Shown here: one piece after another, positions 35,144-43,184 of the stretch
Position numbering within the stretch: position 1 is the first letter of the stretch
How the letters are laid out: each line of letters starts with the position of its first letter
Assembly (NCBI GenBank): GCA_964503965.1
Contig: CAZDCK010000010.1
Location: forward strand, 16,823-80,822
Reading direction: 5' to 3'
DNA length: 64,000 bases
Source: Eutrophocola sp964503965
GTDB lineage: Bacteria > Pseudomonadota > Gammaproteobacteria > Pseudomonadales > Pseudohongiellaceae
The notes under the pieces: generated by a model
Databases searched by the model: none
The model's input: only the letters and a program-made list of their open reading frames with translations
Told to the model about the DNA's origin: nothing
Made by a program: the position numbers and the translations under genes

Positions 35144-35435
35144 ATGTGGGTTAATAAAATTATTATTGGTAATCCCGCAATACCGTTAGGAATCAGTAAC
35201 AACAACACGCTTCAGCACTTCTTCCCAGAAATTCGTCTGCAACAGCGAATTTTCGCAAAAAAATCCAAAAATAATTCATACAAGCGAAAAACTTAAGAAG
35301 TTACTTTAAGTTTGCCTTCTATTCCCATGTAAAACATTGACTTTTCTAGCTCGAAAAGCTGCTGTTTTTTGTCTATTTTGGCGAATTTAGACGCATATCC
35401 CCTCATTTTCCACTCAAAATCATGCAATTAAGTGC

Positions 35436-35464
35436 TTGATTTGTCGGAATTCCATGCCTATAGT
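35436..35464 (+). promoter_or_regulatory. Promoter of the division and cell-wall cluster
   Basis: TTGATT, a 17-base spacer and TATAGT lie about 150 bases before mraZ and directly upstream of the MraZ-type repeats. The predicted start of transcription is near 35471. Confidence 0.65.
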
Positions 35465-35472
35465 TCTCAAAA

Positions 35473-35518
35473 GTGGCAGAAAGTAGCAGAATGTGGGTAG
35501 TAATGGGAAAAGTAGGAT
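35473..35518 (+). promoter_or_regulatory. mraZ box: MraZ operator repeats
   Basis: G/A-T-G/A-G boxes recur with one-turn spacing: GTGGCA (35473), GTAGCA (35483), GTGGGT (35493), ATGGGA (35503) and GTAGGA (35512). MraZ is known to bind direct TGGGN repeats about 10 bp apart just downstream of its own promoter. The two central copies match TGGGN exactly and the outer three are degenerate. Autorepression of the cluster is inferred. Confidence 0.7.
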
Positions 35519-35617
35519 CTCTTTCCCAAAAACTGATCAATTCTTCAGCTTCTGCGCATTCACCAGGCAAAACGGGCAACCAAGCTAACAGCAATACTGA
35601 CAAAAAGGGCGAAACCG

Positions 35618-36079
35618 GTGTTATTCCGCGGTCTGACTTCAATCAATCTCGATGCCAAGGGGCGTATGGCCATCCCTTCGCGTTATCGCGGGATTGTGGA
35701 TGACCATTGCCAGGGAAGCATGGTTATCACCATTGAAGCCACTGATGGTGAGTGTCTGGTTATCTATCCCCTGAATGAGTATGAAGAAATCCAGCGTAAG
35801 GTGGAAGCATTGCCCAGCTATTCCACAACCGCCAAGCGCCTTAAGGGTCTATTTATTGGTCATGCCACCGATGTCGAGCTTGATAGCAGTGGTCGCGTCC
35901 TGGTGCCGCCGACACTGAGATCCTATGTAGGACTCGAGAAAAAAGTAGTGCTTGTCGGCCAGGGGAAAAAATTTGAGTTGTGGGATGAGGACGCCTGGAA
36001 TGCCAAGCGTGAAGAATGGCTTAGCCAGGATGCTTCTGAAGAAGAGATCCCTGAAGAAATCAAAGGGTTGTCGCTGTAA
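35618..36079 (+). CDS. mraZ: Transcriptional regulator MraZ
   Basis: Ring-forming DNA-binding protein with two AbrB-like half-domains that represses its own division and cell-wall operon. It has 153 residues. The two copies of the fold are visible in SINLDAKGRMAIPSRYRG and ATDVELDSSGRVLVPPTLRSY. The end KKFELWDEDAWN is also typical. The start is GTG at 35618 with AAGGG upstream, giving the family N-terminus MLFRG. rsmH begins three bases after its stop. Confidence 0.96.
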   Translation: MLFRGLTSINLDAKGRMAIPSRYRGIVDDHCQGSMVITIEATDGECLVIYPLNEYEEIQRKVEALPSYSTTAKRLKGLFIGHATDVELDSSGRVLVPPTLRSYVGLEKKVVLVGQGKKFELWDEDAWNAKREEWLSQDASEEEIPEEIKGLSL

Positions 36080-36082
36080 GCC

Positions 36083-37015
36083 GTGTCAGGATTTTCGCAT
36101 CAGTCAGTACTGTTGCAGGAAGCGGTTAATGAACTGGTCACTGATGAGCATGGTTTTTACATTGACGGCACCTTTGGCAGAGGTGGTCATAGCCGAATAA
36201 TACTGGAGAAGTTGTCCAGCCAGGGCCGGTTACTGGTAGTAGACAAGGACCCGGAAGCAATTAGAGAAGCCTGTAGCCTGCAGCAGCAGGACGAGAGGGT
36301 AATCGTGGCACATCGCAGTTTTGCGGATATAGAGTCCCTTGCTGATACGCACAGTGTCAGGGGGCAGGTGTCCGGTGTACTTCTTGATCTGGGTGTGTCT
36401 TCTCCCCAGCTTGATGATGCGGATCGAGGTTTCAGTTTTTCAAAAGATGGCCCCCTGGATATGCGCATGGATCCTGATTCCGGAGTTTCAGCGGCCCAGT
36501 GGCTGAAAGAGGCTGGGGATCAGGAGATGGCAGATGTTTTTTACCAGTTTGGTGAGGAGCGCTATTCCCGGCGTATCGCCAGGGCAATAGTTCGGGAAAG
36601 AAGTATCAAGCCAATAGAACGGACATTGCAGTTGGCTGAAATCGTCAAGACAGCAAATCCGGCCTGGGAGAAAAACAAGCACCCGGCTACCCGGGTTTTC
36701 CAGGCAATCCGAATATATATCAACAATGAATTACAGGATCTTGAAAAAGCCCTGGACGGTACTGTTGAAGTGCTGAAAACCGGTGGGCGTATGTCTGTGA
36801 TCAGTTTTCATTCGCTTGAGGATCGTATGGTCAAGCGTTTTATCAGCAAGCATGAAAAAGGGGATGACTTCCCTCCTGATATGCCTGTGACCCAGGCCCA
36901 GCTAAATCCGACGTTGAAACGAATTGGCAAGGCAAGGAAGGCCGGTATTGATGAATTGAGCGGCAATATTCGTGCGCGTAGTGCCGTGCTGCGAATTGCC
37001 GAAAAAATTGCCTGA
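36083..37015 (+). CDS. rsmH: 16S rRNA (cytosine(1402)-N4)-methyltransferase
   Basis: SAM-dependent enzyme that N4-methylates C1402 in 16S rRNA, acting together with RsmI. It has 310 residues. Motifs are HQSVLLQEAVNEL, YIDGTFGRGGHS (SAM site), LLDLGVSSPQLDDADRGFSF with GPLDMRMD, and VISFHSLEDRMVKRFI. The start is GTG at 36083 directly after mraZ. It is second gene of the cluster, as in nearly all bacteria with this operon. Confidence 0.96.
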   Translation: MSGFSHQSVLLQEAVNELVTDEHGFYIDGTFGRGGHSRIILEKLSSQGRLLVVDKDPEAIREACSLQQQDERVIVAHRSFADIESLADTHSVRGQVSGVLLDLGVSSPQLDDADRGFSFSKDGPLDMRMDPDSGVSAAQWLKEAGDQEMADVFYQFGEERYSRRIARAIVRERSIKPIERTLQLAEIVKTANPAWEKNKHPATRVFQAIRIYINNELQDLEKALDGTVEVLKTGGRMSVISFHSLEDRMVKRFISKHEKGDDFPPDMPVTQAQLNPTLKRIGKARKAGIDELSGNIRARSAVLRIAEKIA

Positions 37016-37040
37016 GCTGAAAACCTGGCGGGAGAGGCCT

Positions 37041-37373
37041 GTGTTTGGAAAGAGCAAAAAAGGGAAAGGAGCAAAAAGGGCGGCGCAGCCCGTTGTTGCC
37101 GGACCAAAAAACTGGCTCGGCCTTTTTTGCCTCCTTGTCCTGACCTCAGTTTCGGCCACAGGGGTTGTTTACAGCACACATAAGAGTCGGCACTTGCTTA
37201 ATGAATTGCAGAATCTGGAGCAGCGCAGAAATGCACTCCAGGTTGAATGGGGACAGTTACTGCTGGAGCAAAGCAGTCTCGTTTCCCAGGGGCGAATTGA
37301 AAACCTGGCGATAGCTGAGCTGGGTATGAAAATTCCTGATACGGAAAATGTGGTGGTAGTCGCTGGTGAGTGA
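37041..37373 (+). CDS. ftsL: Cell-division protein FtsL
   Basis: Bitopic inner-membrane divisome protein that forms the FtsQLB complex. It has 110 residues from GTG 37041 (GGGAG upstream). It has a short basic cytoplasmic end, one transmembrane segment (WLGLFCLLVLTSVSATGVVY) and a periplasmic leucine-zipper coiled coil (LLNELQNLEQRRNALQVEWGQLLLEQSSL). An in-frame GTG at 36972 lies inside rsmH and is unlikely. Its last eight bases overlap the ftsI frame. FtsL is poorly conserved, so the call rests on topology and position. Confidence 0.9.
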   Translation: MFGKSKKGKGAKRAAQPVVAGPKNWLGLFCLLVLTSVSATGVVYSTHKSRHLLNELQNLEQRRNALQVEWGQLLLEQSSLVSQGRIENLAIAELGMKIPDTENVVVVAGE

Positions 37374-39129
37374 AACCGTGAGCATTAAGAAACAACCGCT
37401 ATGGAGGCTTACTTTTATCTCCATGGCAGCTGTTGCGCTACTGGCTGTCATTTCATGGAAAGTGCTGGATCTGCAGGTTGTCAATAATGAGGTCCTTCAG
37501 GAGCAGGGGAACCGACGAACCGTGCGCAACGATGTGATTGTCGCCCATCGCGGCAACATCATGGACAGAAATGGCCAGGCCCTTGCAGTCAGCACACCTG
37601 TTCAGTCGCTTTGGCTAAACCCCAGGGAGATTATTCCCAACACTGACGCCTGGCAGGAACTGAAGCTTGCCCTGGAAGAAATTGATATCAACACAGATGT
37701 GCTCTGGAACCGCGTGCAGTCCAATGCCGATCGCGAGTTTCTATATATCAAGCGCAGGCTGTCACCTCTAGAGGCGCAATCGGTTCTGGAACTGAATATA
37801 CCCGGCGTTTATGCCCAGGAAGAATACAAGCGCTATTACCCGTTGGGTGAAGTGGCTGCCCATGTAGTGGGACTGACTAATGCTGATGATGTCGGGCAGG
37901 AAGGCTTGGAACTGGCTTTTGAAGAGTGGTTGCAGGGCAAGCTGGGTTCCAGGCAGGTTCTCAAGGATCGCCGTGGCGGTATTATCAGTGAGGTCAAGAT
38001 CAACTCTATAGCCGAGCCTGGTCAGGATCTTGTCCTGAGTATAGATAGCAGAATCCAGTTCCTGGCTTACAGGGCGCTGAAAGAGGAGGTGACCCGTCGT
38101 CATGCAAAAGCGGGTACCGCTGTTGTGCTAGATGCGGATACTGGTGAGGTTCTGGCAATGGTCAGTCAGCCTTCCTACAACCCGAATAACCGGTCAAACC
38201 TCAGTGATGACGCGATGCGCAACCGCGTCGTCGTGGACCTGATGGAGCCCGGATCTACCGTTAAGCCTTTCACAATTACTGCGGCCCTGGAAAGCGGTCT
38301 TTTTGATACTTCAAGCGTCATAGATACCAGTCCTGGCTACATCATGGTTGATGGTCAGGTGAAAAAAGATCCGGTGGATTACAAGAAAGTGGATCTTGAA
38401 AGAATAATTACCAAGTCCAGTCAGGTGGGAGCTATCAAGCTGGGGCTGGCAATGGGTGAAACACCCATGCTTGATGTACTGTCCCGTGTAGGATTTGGAA
38501 CAACCACAGGTACCGGATTTCCGGGAGAAACCACAGGGGTGTTGCCGGCCCATTCCCGCTGGAGTAAATCGGATATTGCGACCCTGGCCTATGGCTATGG
38601 TTTTCAGGTAACTCCATTACAGATTGCCCAGGCCTATATGATTTTTGCCAATGACGGTGTCATGAAACCGGTAAGTCTGTTGAGAACGGACGGCCCTGTG
38701 ACAGGGCCGCAGGTGATTGAGCGGAATGTTGCAAGAAGTGTCAGTCGCATGATGCAGACCGTAGTCAGCAGCAAAGAAGGAGGAACCGGTGTCAGGGCTG
38801 CCATTCCTTCCTATCAGGTGGCAGGCAAGACAGGCACGGCCTGGTACTACAACGTCGGTGGTGGTTATGACAATGAGAATTACAACGCCTATTTTGCCGG
38901 CTTTGTCCCCGCCGATAATCCACGCATTGTGGCCGTTGTAACGATCCATGAGCCGAGGGGGGAAGAGTACGGAGGAGGAACTGTGGCGGCGCCGGCATTT
39001 GCGAAAATCGCTGCCGGGGCCATGCGTATCCTTAATGTAGCACCAGATAATGATGATGCTGATGATCGCATGAGTCTCAGGGATCGGCAGCAGTCGGCAT
39101 CACAGACATTTGCCTGGAGTGAGCAATGA
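37366..39129 (+). CDS. ftsI: Peptidoglycan transpeptidase FtsI (PBP3)
   Basis: Septum-specific class B penicillin-binding protein working with FtsW. It has 587 residues. An N-terminal transmembrane segment (about 14-32) is followed by a pedestal domain (RGNIMDRNGQALA) and a transpeptidase domain. The active-site Ser297 is in EPGSTVKP and the third motif is KTGT at 488-491. The second motif reads SSQ (351-353) where E. coli and Pseudomonas PBP3 have SSN. The start is GTG 37366 overlapping ftsL, or GTG 37378, which has better spacing from GGTGAG. Confidence 0.95.
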   Translation: MSETVSIKKQPLWRLTFISMAAVALLAVISWKVLDLQVVNNEVLQEQGNRRTVRNDVIVAHRGNIMDRNGQALAVSTPVQSLWLNPREIIPNTDAWQELKLALEEIDINTDVLWNRVQSNADREFLYIKRRLSPLEAQSVLELNIPGVYAQEEYKRYYPLGEVAAHVVGLTNADDVGQEGLELAFEEWLQGKLGSRQVLKDRRGGIISEVKINSIAEPGQDLVLSIDSRIQFLAYRALKEEVTRRHAKAGTAVVLDADTGEVLAMVSQPSYNPNNRSNLSDDAMRNRVVVDLMEPGSTVKPFTITAALESGLFDTSSVIDTSPGYIMVDGQVKKDPVDYKKVDLERIITKSSQVGAIKLGLAMGETPMLDVLSRVGFGTTTGTGFPGETTGVLPAHSRWSKSDIATLAYGYGFQVTPLQIAQAYMIFANDGVMKPVSLLRTDGPVTGPQVIERNVARSVSRMMQTVVSSKEGGTGVRAAIPSYQVAGKTGTAWYYNVGGGYDNENYNAYFAGFVPADNPRIVAVVTIHEPRGEEYGGGTVAAPAFAKIAAGAMRILNVAPDNDDADDRMSLRDRQQSASQTFAWSEQ

Positions 39130-40661
39130 ATACGGCAGAGATCATGGCCAGGCAGATGCGACTTTCAGAGCTTTTGGAACAAATGATCGATATTCCGGAA
39201 AGTATTGATGTTGAGCTGACCGGAATTGAAATGGATTCTCGGAAAATTGAACCGGGTGATCTGTTTCTGGCTTACAAGGGTAGTGTCAAGGATGGCAGAG
39301 ATTATATTGATGATGTGATAACCGGCGGGGCGAATGCCGTACTTGTTGAAGCGGATAATGAATGGAATGAAATAACGACTCGCGCTGGTGTTCCTGTTAT
39401 CCCGGTTGAAAAGTTGTCGACGCTGATCGCACGTCTGGTGGCGAGATTTTTTGATTACCCAGCTTCGGAATTCTGGCTGATCGGTATCACCGGTACCAAC
39501 GGTAAAACCAGTTGCTGTCAGTTCATTGGTCAGTGTCTTTCGAAGCTCGGTTATACCTGTGGTGTCAGCGGCACTCTTGGCTATGGGCTATATGGGGAAG
39601 CATATGCCAGTAATGAGTATGGACCTGGTACGACGCCGGATGCCATTACGGTACAGCGTATTTTTGAAGAGGTAAGAATTCGTCATGGAAAGGCTATGGT
39701 GATGGAAGTCTCCTCTCACGGTCTTAGCCAGAACCGGGTCAATACCAGTGAGTTCGATGTCGCCGTGTTTACGAACCTGAGTCGTGATCATCTGGATTAT
39801 CACGGTGGCATGACCGCTTATGGTGAAGACAAGCGGAAACTATTTCTCAGTCCCAAACTGAAGATCGCTGTGGTGAACATGGATGACATGTTCAGCGCCA
39901 AGATTTTAAACAGCCTGGCCCGTAACGTGAAGTCCTATACCTACAGTCTTCATAATCCCAAGGCTGATGTCTTTCCCCGTTCCCTAGAATTCACCGGTTC
40001 CGGATTTGTTCTTGATGTTGTAACACCCTGGGGTGAAGGAACAATGAAAACCAGCCTCGCTGGTTCATTTAATGTCAGCAATATTCTTGCGGTGCTGGCA
40101 ACAGTGATGGCTTCCGAGGCCGACAAGCCACATTTTGATTTCCAGGAAATTCTTGGTCAGGTTGCCTGCGTATCACCGGTTAAAGGTCGCATGGAAATAC
40201 TGGGAGATTATCCGGTATCAGTTGTGGTGGATTATGCCCATACACCGGATGGGCTCAAGAATGCGCTCGCCGCACTCCGGCAGCATAACAAGGGTGAAAT
40301 CTGGTGTGTGTTTGGATGCGGTGGTGGTCGGGATAAAGGCAAGCGGCCACAGATGGCCGGGATTGCGGAGAAAATGGCTGCGCGTCTCATTATTACCGAT
40401 GACAACCCGCGCAATGAAGATTCTGAGGAAATAATCCGACAAATAACTGCCGGGCTGTCTGGAGAAGCCGAAGTCACTATTGAAAGTGATCGTGCCATGG
40501 CAATTGAGTATGCCATCAGTAATGCCCGGGAAGGTGATGTTGTGCTGATCGCCGGTAAGGGACATGAAGAATACCAGGATGTTGGGGGGAGTCGATTAGT
40601 TTTCAGTGACGTGAAGCAGGCCAGGCTAAGCCTGAACAAACGCTTTAAGGATGGAGGCTAA
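39126..40661 (+). CDS. murE: UDP-MurNAc-tripeptide ligase (meso-diaminopimelate adding)
   Basis: Cytoplasmic ATP-dependent ligase that adds the third peptide residue to UDP-MurNAc-L-Ala-D-Glu. It has 511 residues, slightly above the usual 490-500 because of an N-terminal extension. The ATP loop is GITGTNGKTSC (about residues 119-129) and the central ligase segment is VVDYAHTPDGLKNAL. The DDNPRNED motif selects meso-diaminopimelate rather than lysine. Start and ftsI stop overlap as ATGA. Confidence 0.96.
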   Translation: MNTAEIMARQMRLSELLEQMIDIPESIDVELTGIEMDSRKIEPGDLFLAYKGSVKDGRDYIDDVITGGANAVLVEADNEWNEITTRAGVPVIPVEKLSTLIARLVARFFDYPASEFWLIGITGTNGKTSCCQFIGQCLSKLGYTCGVSGTLGYGLYGEAYASNEYGPGTTPDAITVQRIFEEVRIRHGKAMVMEVSSHGLSQNRVNTSEFDVAVFTNLSRDHLDYHGGMTAYGEDKRKLFLSPKLKIAVVNMDDMFSAKILNSLARNVKSYTYSLHNPKADVFPRSLEFTGSGFVLDVVTPWGEGTMKTSLAGSFNVSNILAVLATVMASEADKPHFDFQEILGQVACVSPVKGRMEILGDYPVSVVVDYAHTPDGLKNALAALRQHNKGEIWCVFGCGGGRDKGKRPQMAGIAEKMAARLIITDDNPRNEDSEEIIRQITAGLSGEAEVTIESDRAMAIEYAISNAREGDVVLIAGKGHEEYQDVGGSRLVFSDVKQARLSLNKRFKDGG

Positions 40662-40664
40662 AGC

Positions 40665-42038
40665 ATGATCGGATCAATGAGTTTAGAGGAGATCAGGGCG
40701 GTATCCGGGGGTAGTCTCTCGGGTATGGACGCAGTATTTACCTCCGTATCCATTGATACAAGAACGCTGGAGCCCGGTGACCTTTTTATCGCGTTGACTG
40801 GTCCGAACTTCAATGGGAATGACTATGTTGGAGTGGCTGAACAAAAACAGGCGGTTGCCGCTATTGTGACCGAGGATGTGGCTTCGGGCTTGCCAGCATT
40901 GAAGGTAAAAGATGCAAGAAAAACCCTGGGCGTTATCGGATCGCTCAACCGGAGCCGGTCCACTGCCCGCATAATCGCAATGACGGGTAGCCAGGGCAAG
41001 ACAACGGTAAAAGGGATGACTGCTGCCATTCTGGCAAACTGCACTGACGTTTTTATGACCCAGGGAAATCTTAACAATGATCTTGGTGTGCCACTCAGCC
41101 TTGCCAGTATTGAAGCGCAGCATGAATTCGCTGTTATTGAGCTTGGTGCCAATGGTCCCGGGGAAATTGCCTATACAGCAGGGCTGACTAGACCAGACAT
41201 TGCCCACATAACAAATATAGCGGGTACCCATCTTGAGGGGTTTGGAAGCCTGGATGGTGTTGCCAGCGCCAAATCAGAAATCTGGCAGGGGATTGTTGAG
41301 AATGGAACGGCGGTAATCAATATCGATGATTCCTTTGCGGATCAATTTATAGACCAGATTAGCCATGATCCCGTCAGGAAACACATTGTCACTGTCAGTG
41401 GTAGCGGCAAGCAGAATGCCGATTTTTATGCGGGTGATGCCAACCTTGAGGATTTTCGCTGCAGTAACTTTACATTGGTATCGCCCATTGGCGAAGTCCG
41501 GGTGTCCCTGAAGGTAGCAGGCAGGCACAACATTAATAATGCTGTCGCAGCAGCTGCCATGGCCATTTCTGCTGGTGCCGGACTTTCAGAAGTCAAAAGT
41601 GGGCTGGAAAGTTTTGTTCCCGTAAAAGGGCGGATGTGTGTGCTTGGGGGGCTCAAAGGCGCTGTAGTGATTGATGACACCTATAACGCCAGCCCCTCTT
41701 CTTTTCATGCAGCGATAGATGTGCTGGAGATAACGGCGGGTACCACCATTGTTGTGATGGGAGATATGGGTGAGCTGGGTGATGAAGCGAAACAGCTACA
41801 CAGTGAAGTGGGTCTGTATGCCAGAAATAAAGGTGTTGATCACCTGATAGCAGTGGGTGAGCTGAGTGGCTTGGCAGCCGAAAGTTTCGGGGAGAACGCT
41901 ATAACACTGAGTGATCGGGAATCTTTCCTGGATACCATCCAGCCACTTCTGGACCAATCGGTAACAGTGTTGGTGAAGGGATCAAGAAGTCAGGGAATGG
42001 AAGATCTTGTCCGACAGATTCAGGCAGGTGATTTATGA
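40665..42038 (+). CDS. murF: UDP-MurNAc-tripeptide:D-Ala-D-Ala ligase
   Basis: Adds D-Ala-D-Ala to complete the UDP-MurNAc-pentapeptide. It has 457 residues. It has SIDTRTLEPGDLFIAL in the uridine-binding domain, the ATP loop AMTGSQGKTTVKGMTAAIL, FAVIELGANGPGEIAYTAGL and DDTYNASPSSFHAAIDVL in the C-terminal half. GGAGG precedes ATG 40665, three bases after murE. Confidence 0.96.
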   Translation: MIGSMSLEEIRAVSGGSLSGMDAVFTSVSIDTRTLEPGDLFIALTGPNFNGNDYVGVAEQKQAVAAIVTEDVASGLPALKVKDARKTLGVIGSLNRSRSTARIIAMTGSQGKTTVKGMTAAILANCTDVFMTQGNLNNDLGVPLSLASIEAQHEFAVIELGANGPGEIAYTAGLTRPDIAHITNIAGTHLEGFGSLDGVASAKSEIWQGIVENGTAVINIDDSFADQFIDQISHDPVRKHIVTVSGSGKQNADFYAGDANLEDFRCSNFTLVSPIGEVRVSLKVAGRHNINNAVAAAAMAISAGAGLSEVKSGLESFVPVKGRMCVLGGLKGAVVIDDTYNASPSSFHAAIDVLEITAGTTIVVMGDMGELGDEAKQLHSEVGLYARNKGVDHLIAVGELSGLAAESFGENAITLSDRESFLDTIQPLLDQSVTVLVKGSRSQGMEDLVRQIQAGDL

Positions 42039-42078
42039 AAATGCTGACTGTCATATTTGCAGGGGAGAGCATGTTCTC

Positions 42079-43161
42079 ATGTTGCTATTTCTGACTGAAT
42101 ATCTTTCGCAGTTTAATTCCGGCTTTCAGGTATTCCAGTATCTGACTGTCAGGGGCATTCTCGGCATTCTCACGGCGCTCATACTTTCCCTGATGATTGG
42201 TCCCTACATGATCAGACGGCTCAATTATCACCAGATTGGACAGGTTGTACGTGATGATGGCCCCGAGACTCATCTGAGCAAGGCCGGTACGCCGACCATG
42301 GGTGGTGCACTCATTCTTGTCAGTATTATTGTCAGCAGCTTGCTCTGGGCTGACCTGCGCAACCCCAATGTATGGGTAGTTGTGCTGGTCACTGGTTTGT
42401 TTGGTGCTATCGGATGGATTGATGATTATCGCAAGATATTTGAACAAAACCCAAAAGGACTGCCGGCGCGATGGAAGTATTTCTGGCAGTCACTGATTGG
42501 CCTTTTCGCTGCAGTCTATCTTTATACCAATGCAGCCAGCCCTGTTGAGACCCAGTTATTTGTGCCATTTTTCAAGGATTTTGCCCTTGGGCTGGGACCG
42601 TTTTATATCGTTATCGCCTACTTCATGATTGTAGGTTTCAGTAATGCGGTAAACCTGACTGATGGTCTTGATGGGCTGGCTATTTTACCCACGGTCATGG
42701 TTGGTGCAGCACTTGGGATTATTGCCTACCTCACAGGACATGCTCAATTTTCGGAGTATCTCGATATCGCCTACATTGCCGGTGCCGGCGAGTTGGGTAT
42801 TTTTTGCGGTGCTATGGCTGGGGCCGGTCTTGGATTTCTATGGTTTAACACCTACCCGGCACAGGTCTTCATGGGTGATGTCGGTGCTCTGGCACTTGGT
42901 GCGGCACTGGGAGTTGTCGCTGTGATTGTCCGTCATGAAATAGTTCTGTTGATCATGGGTGGTGTGTTCGTTATGGAAACCCTGTCCGTGATCCTTCAGG
43001 TAGCGTCCTACAAACTGACAGGTAAACGGATTTTCAGGATGGCGCCCCTGCATCATCACTTTGAACTAAAAGGTTGGCCCGAACCCAGGGTCATTGTTCG
43101 TTTCTGGATTATTACGGTCATCCTCGTGTTATGCGGGTTGGCCACATTAAAGATCAGGTAA
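42079..43161 (+). CDS. mraY: Phospho-MurNAc-pentapeptide transferase MraY
   Basis: Polytopic inner-membrane enzyme (about ten helices) making lipid I from UDP-MurNAc-pentapeptide and undecaprenyl phosphate. It has 360 residues from ATG 42079, the exact E. coli length. The frame is open 24 codons earlier, but AGGGGAGAGC and the family N-terminus MLLFLTEYL support 42079. Motifs are DDGPETHLSKAGTPTMGGALI, NAVNLTDGLDGLA, MGDVGALALGAALG and the histidine patch APLHHHFELKGWPE. Confidence 0.96.
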   Translation: MLLFLTEYLSQFNSGFQVFQYLTVRGILGILTALILSLMIGPYMIRRLNYHQIGQVVRDDGPETHLSKAGTPTMGGALILVSIIVSSLLWADLRNPNVWVVVLVTGLFGAIGWIDDYRKIFEQNPKGLPARWKYFWQSLIGLFAAVYLYTNAASPVETQLFVPFFKDFALGLGPFYIVIAYFMIVGFSNAVNLTDGLDGLAILPTVMVGAALGIIAYLTGHAQFSEYLDIAYIAGAGELGIFCGAMAGAGLGFLWFNTYPAQVFMGDVGALALGAALGVVAVIVRHEIVLLIMGGVFVMETLSVILQVASYKLTGKRIFRMAPLHHHFELKGWPEPRVIVRFWIITVILVLCGLATLKIR

Positions 43162-43184
43162 GTCCACTGACAGGTAAAAGTAAC

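Noticed and set aside
35042..35296. 84-codon plus-strand frame downstream of rnpB
   Set aside because: It begins inside rnpB, has no ribosome site, and its internal ATGs fall in or right after the TATAAT element. The composition is A+T-rich and not protein-like.
35289..35313. A+T-rich inverted repeat AAACTTAA/TTAAGTTT before mraZ
   Set aside because: Easily produced by chance in A+T-rich DNA and not followed by a T run. Mentioned only as content of the gap.
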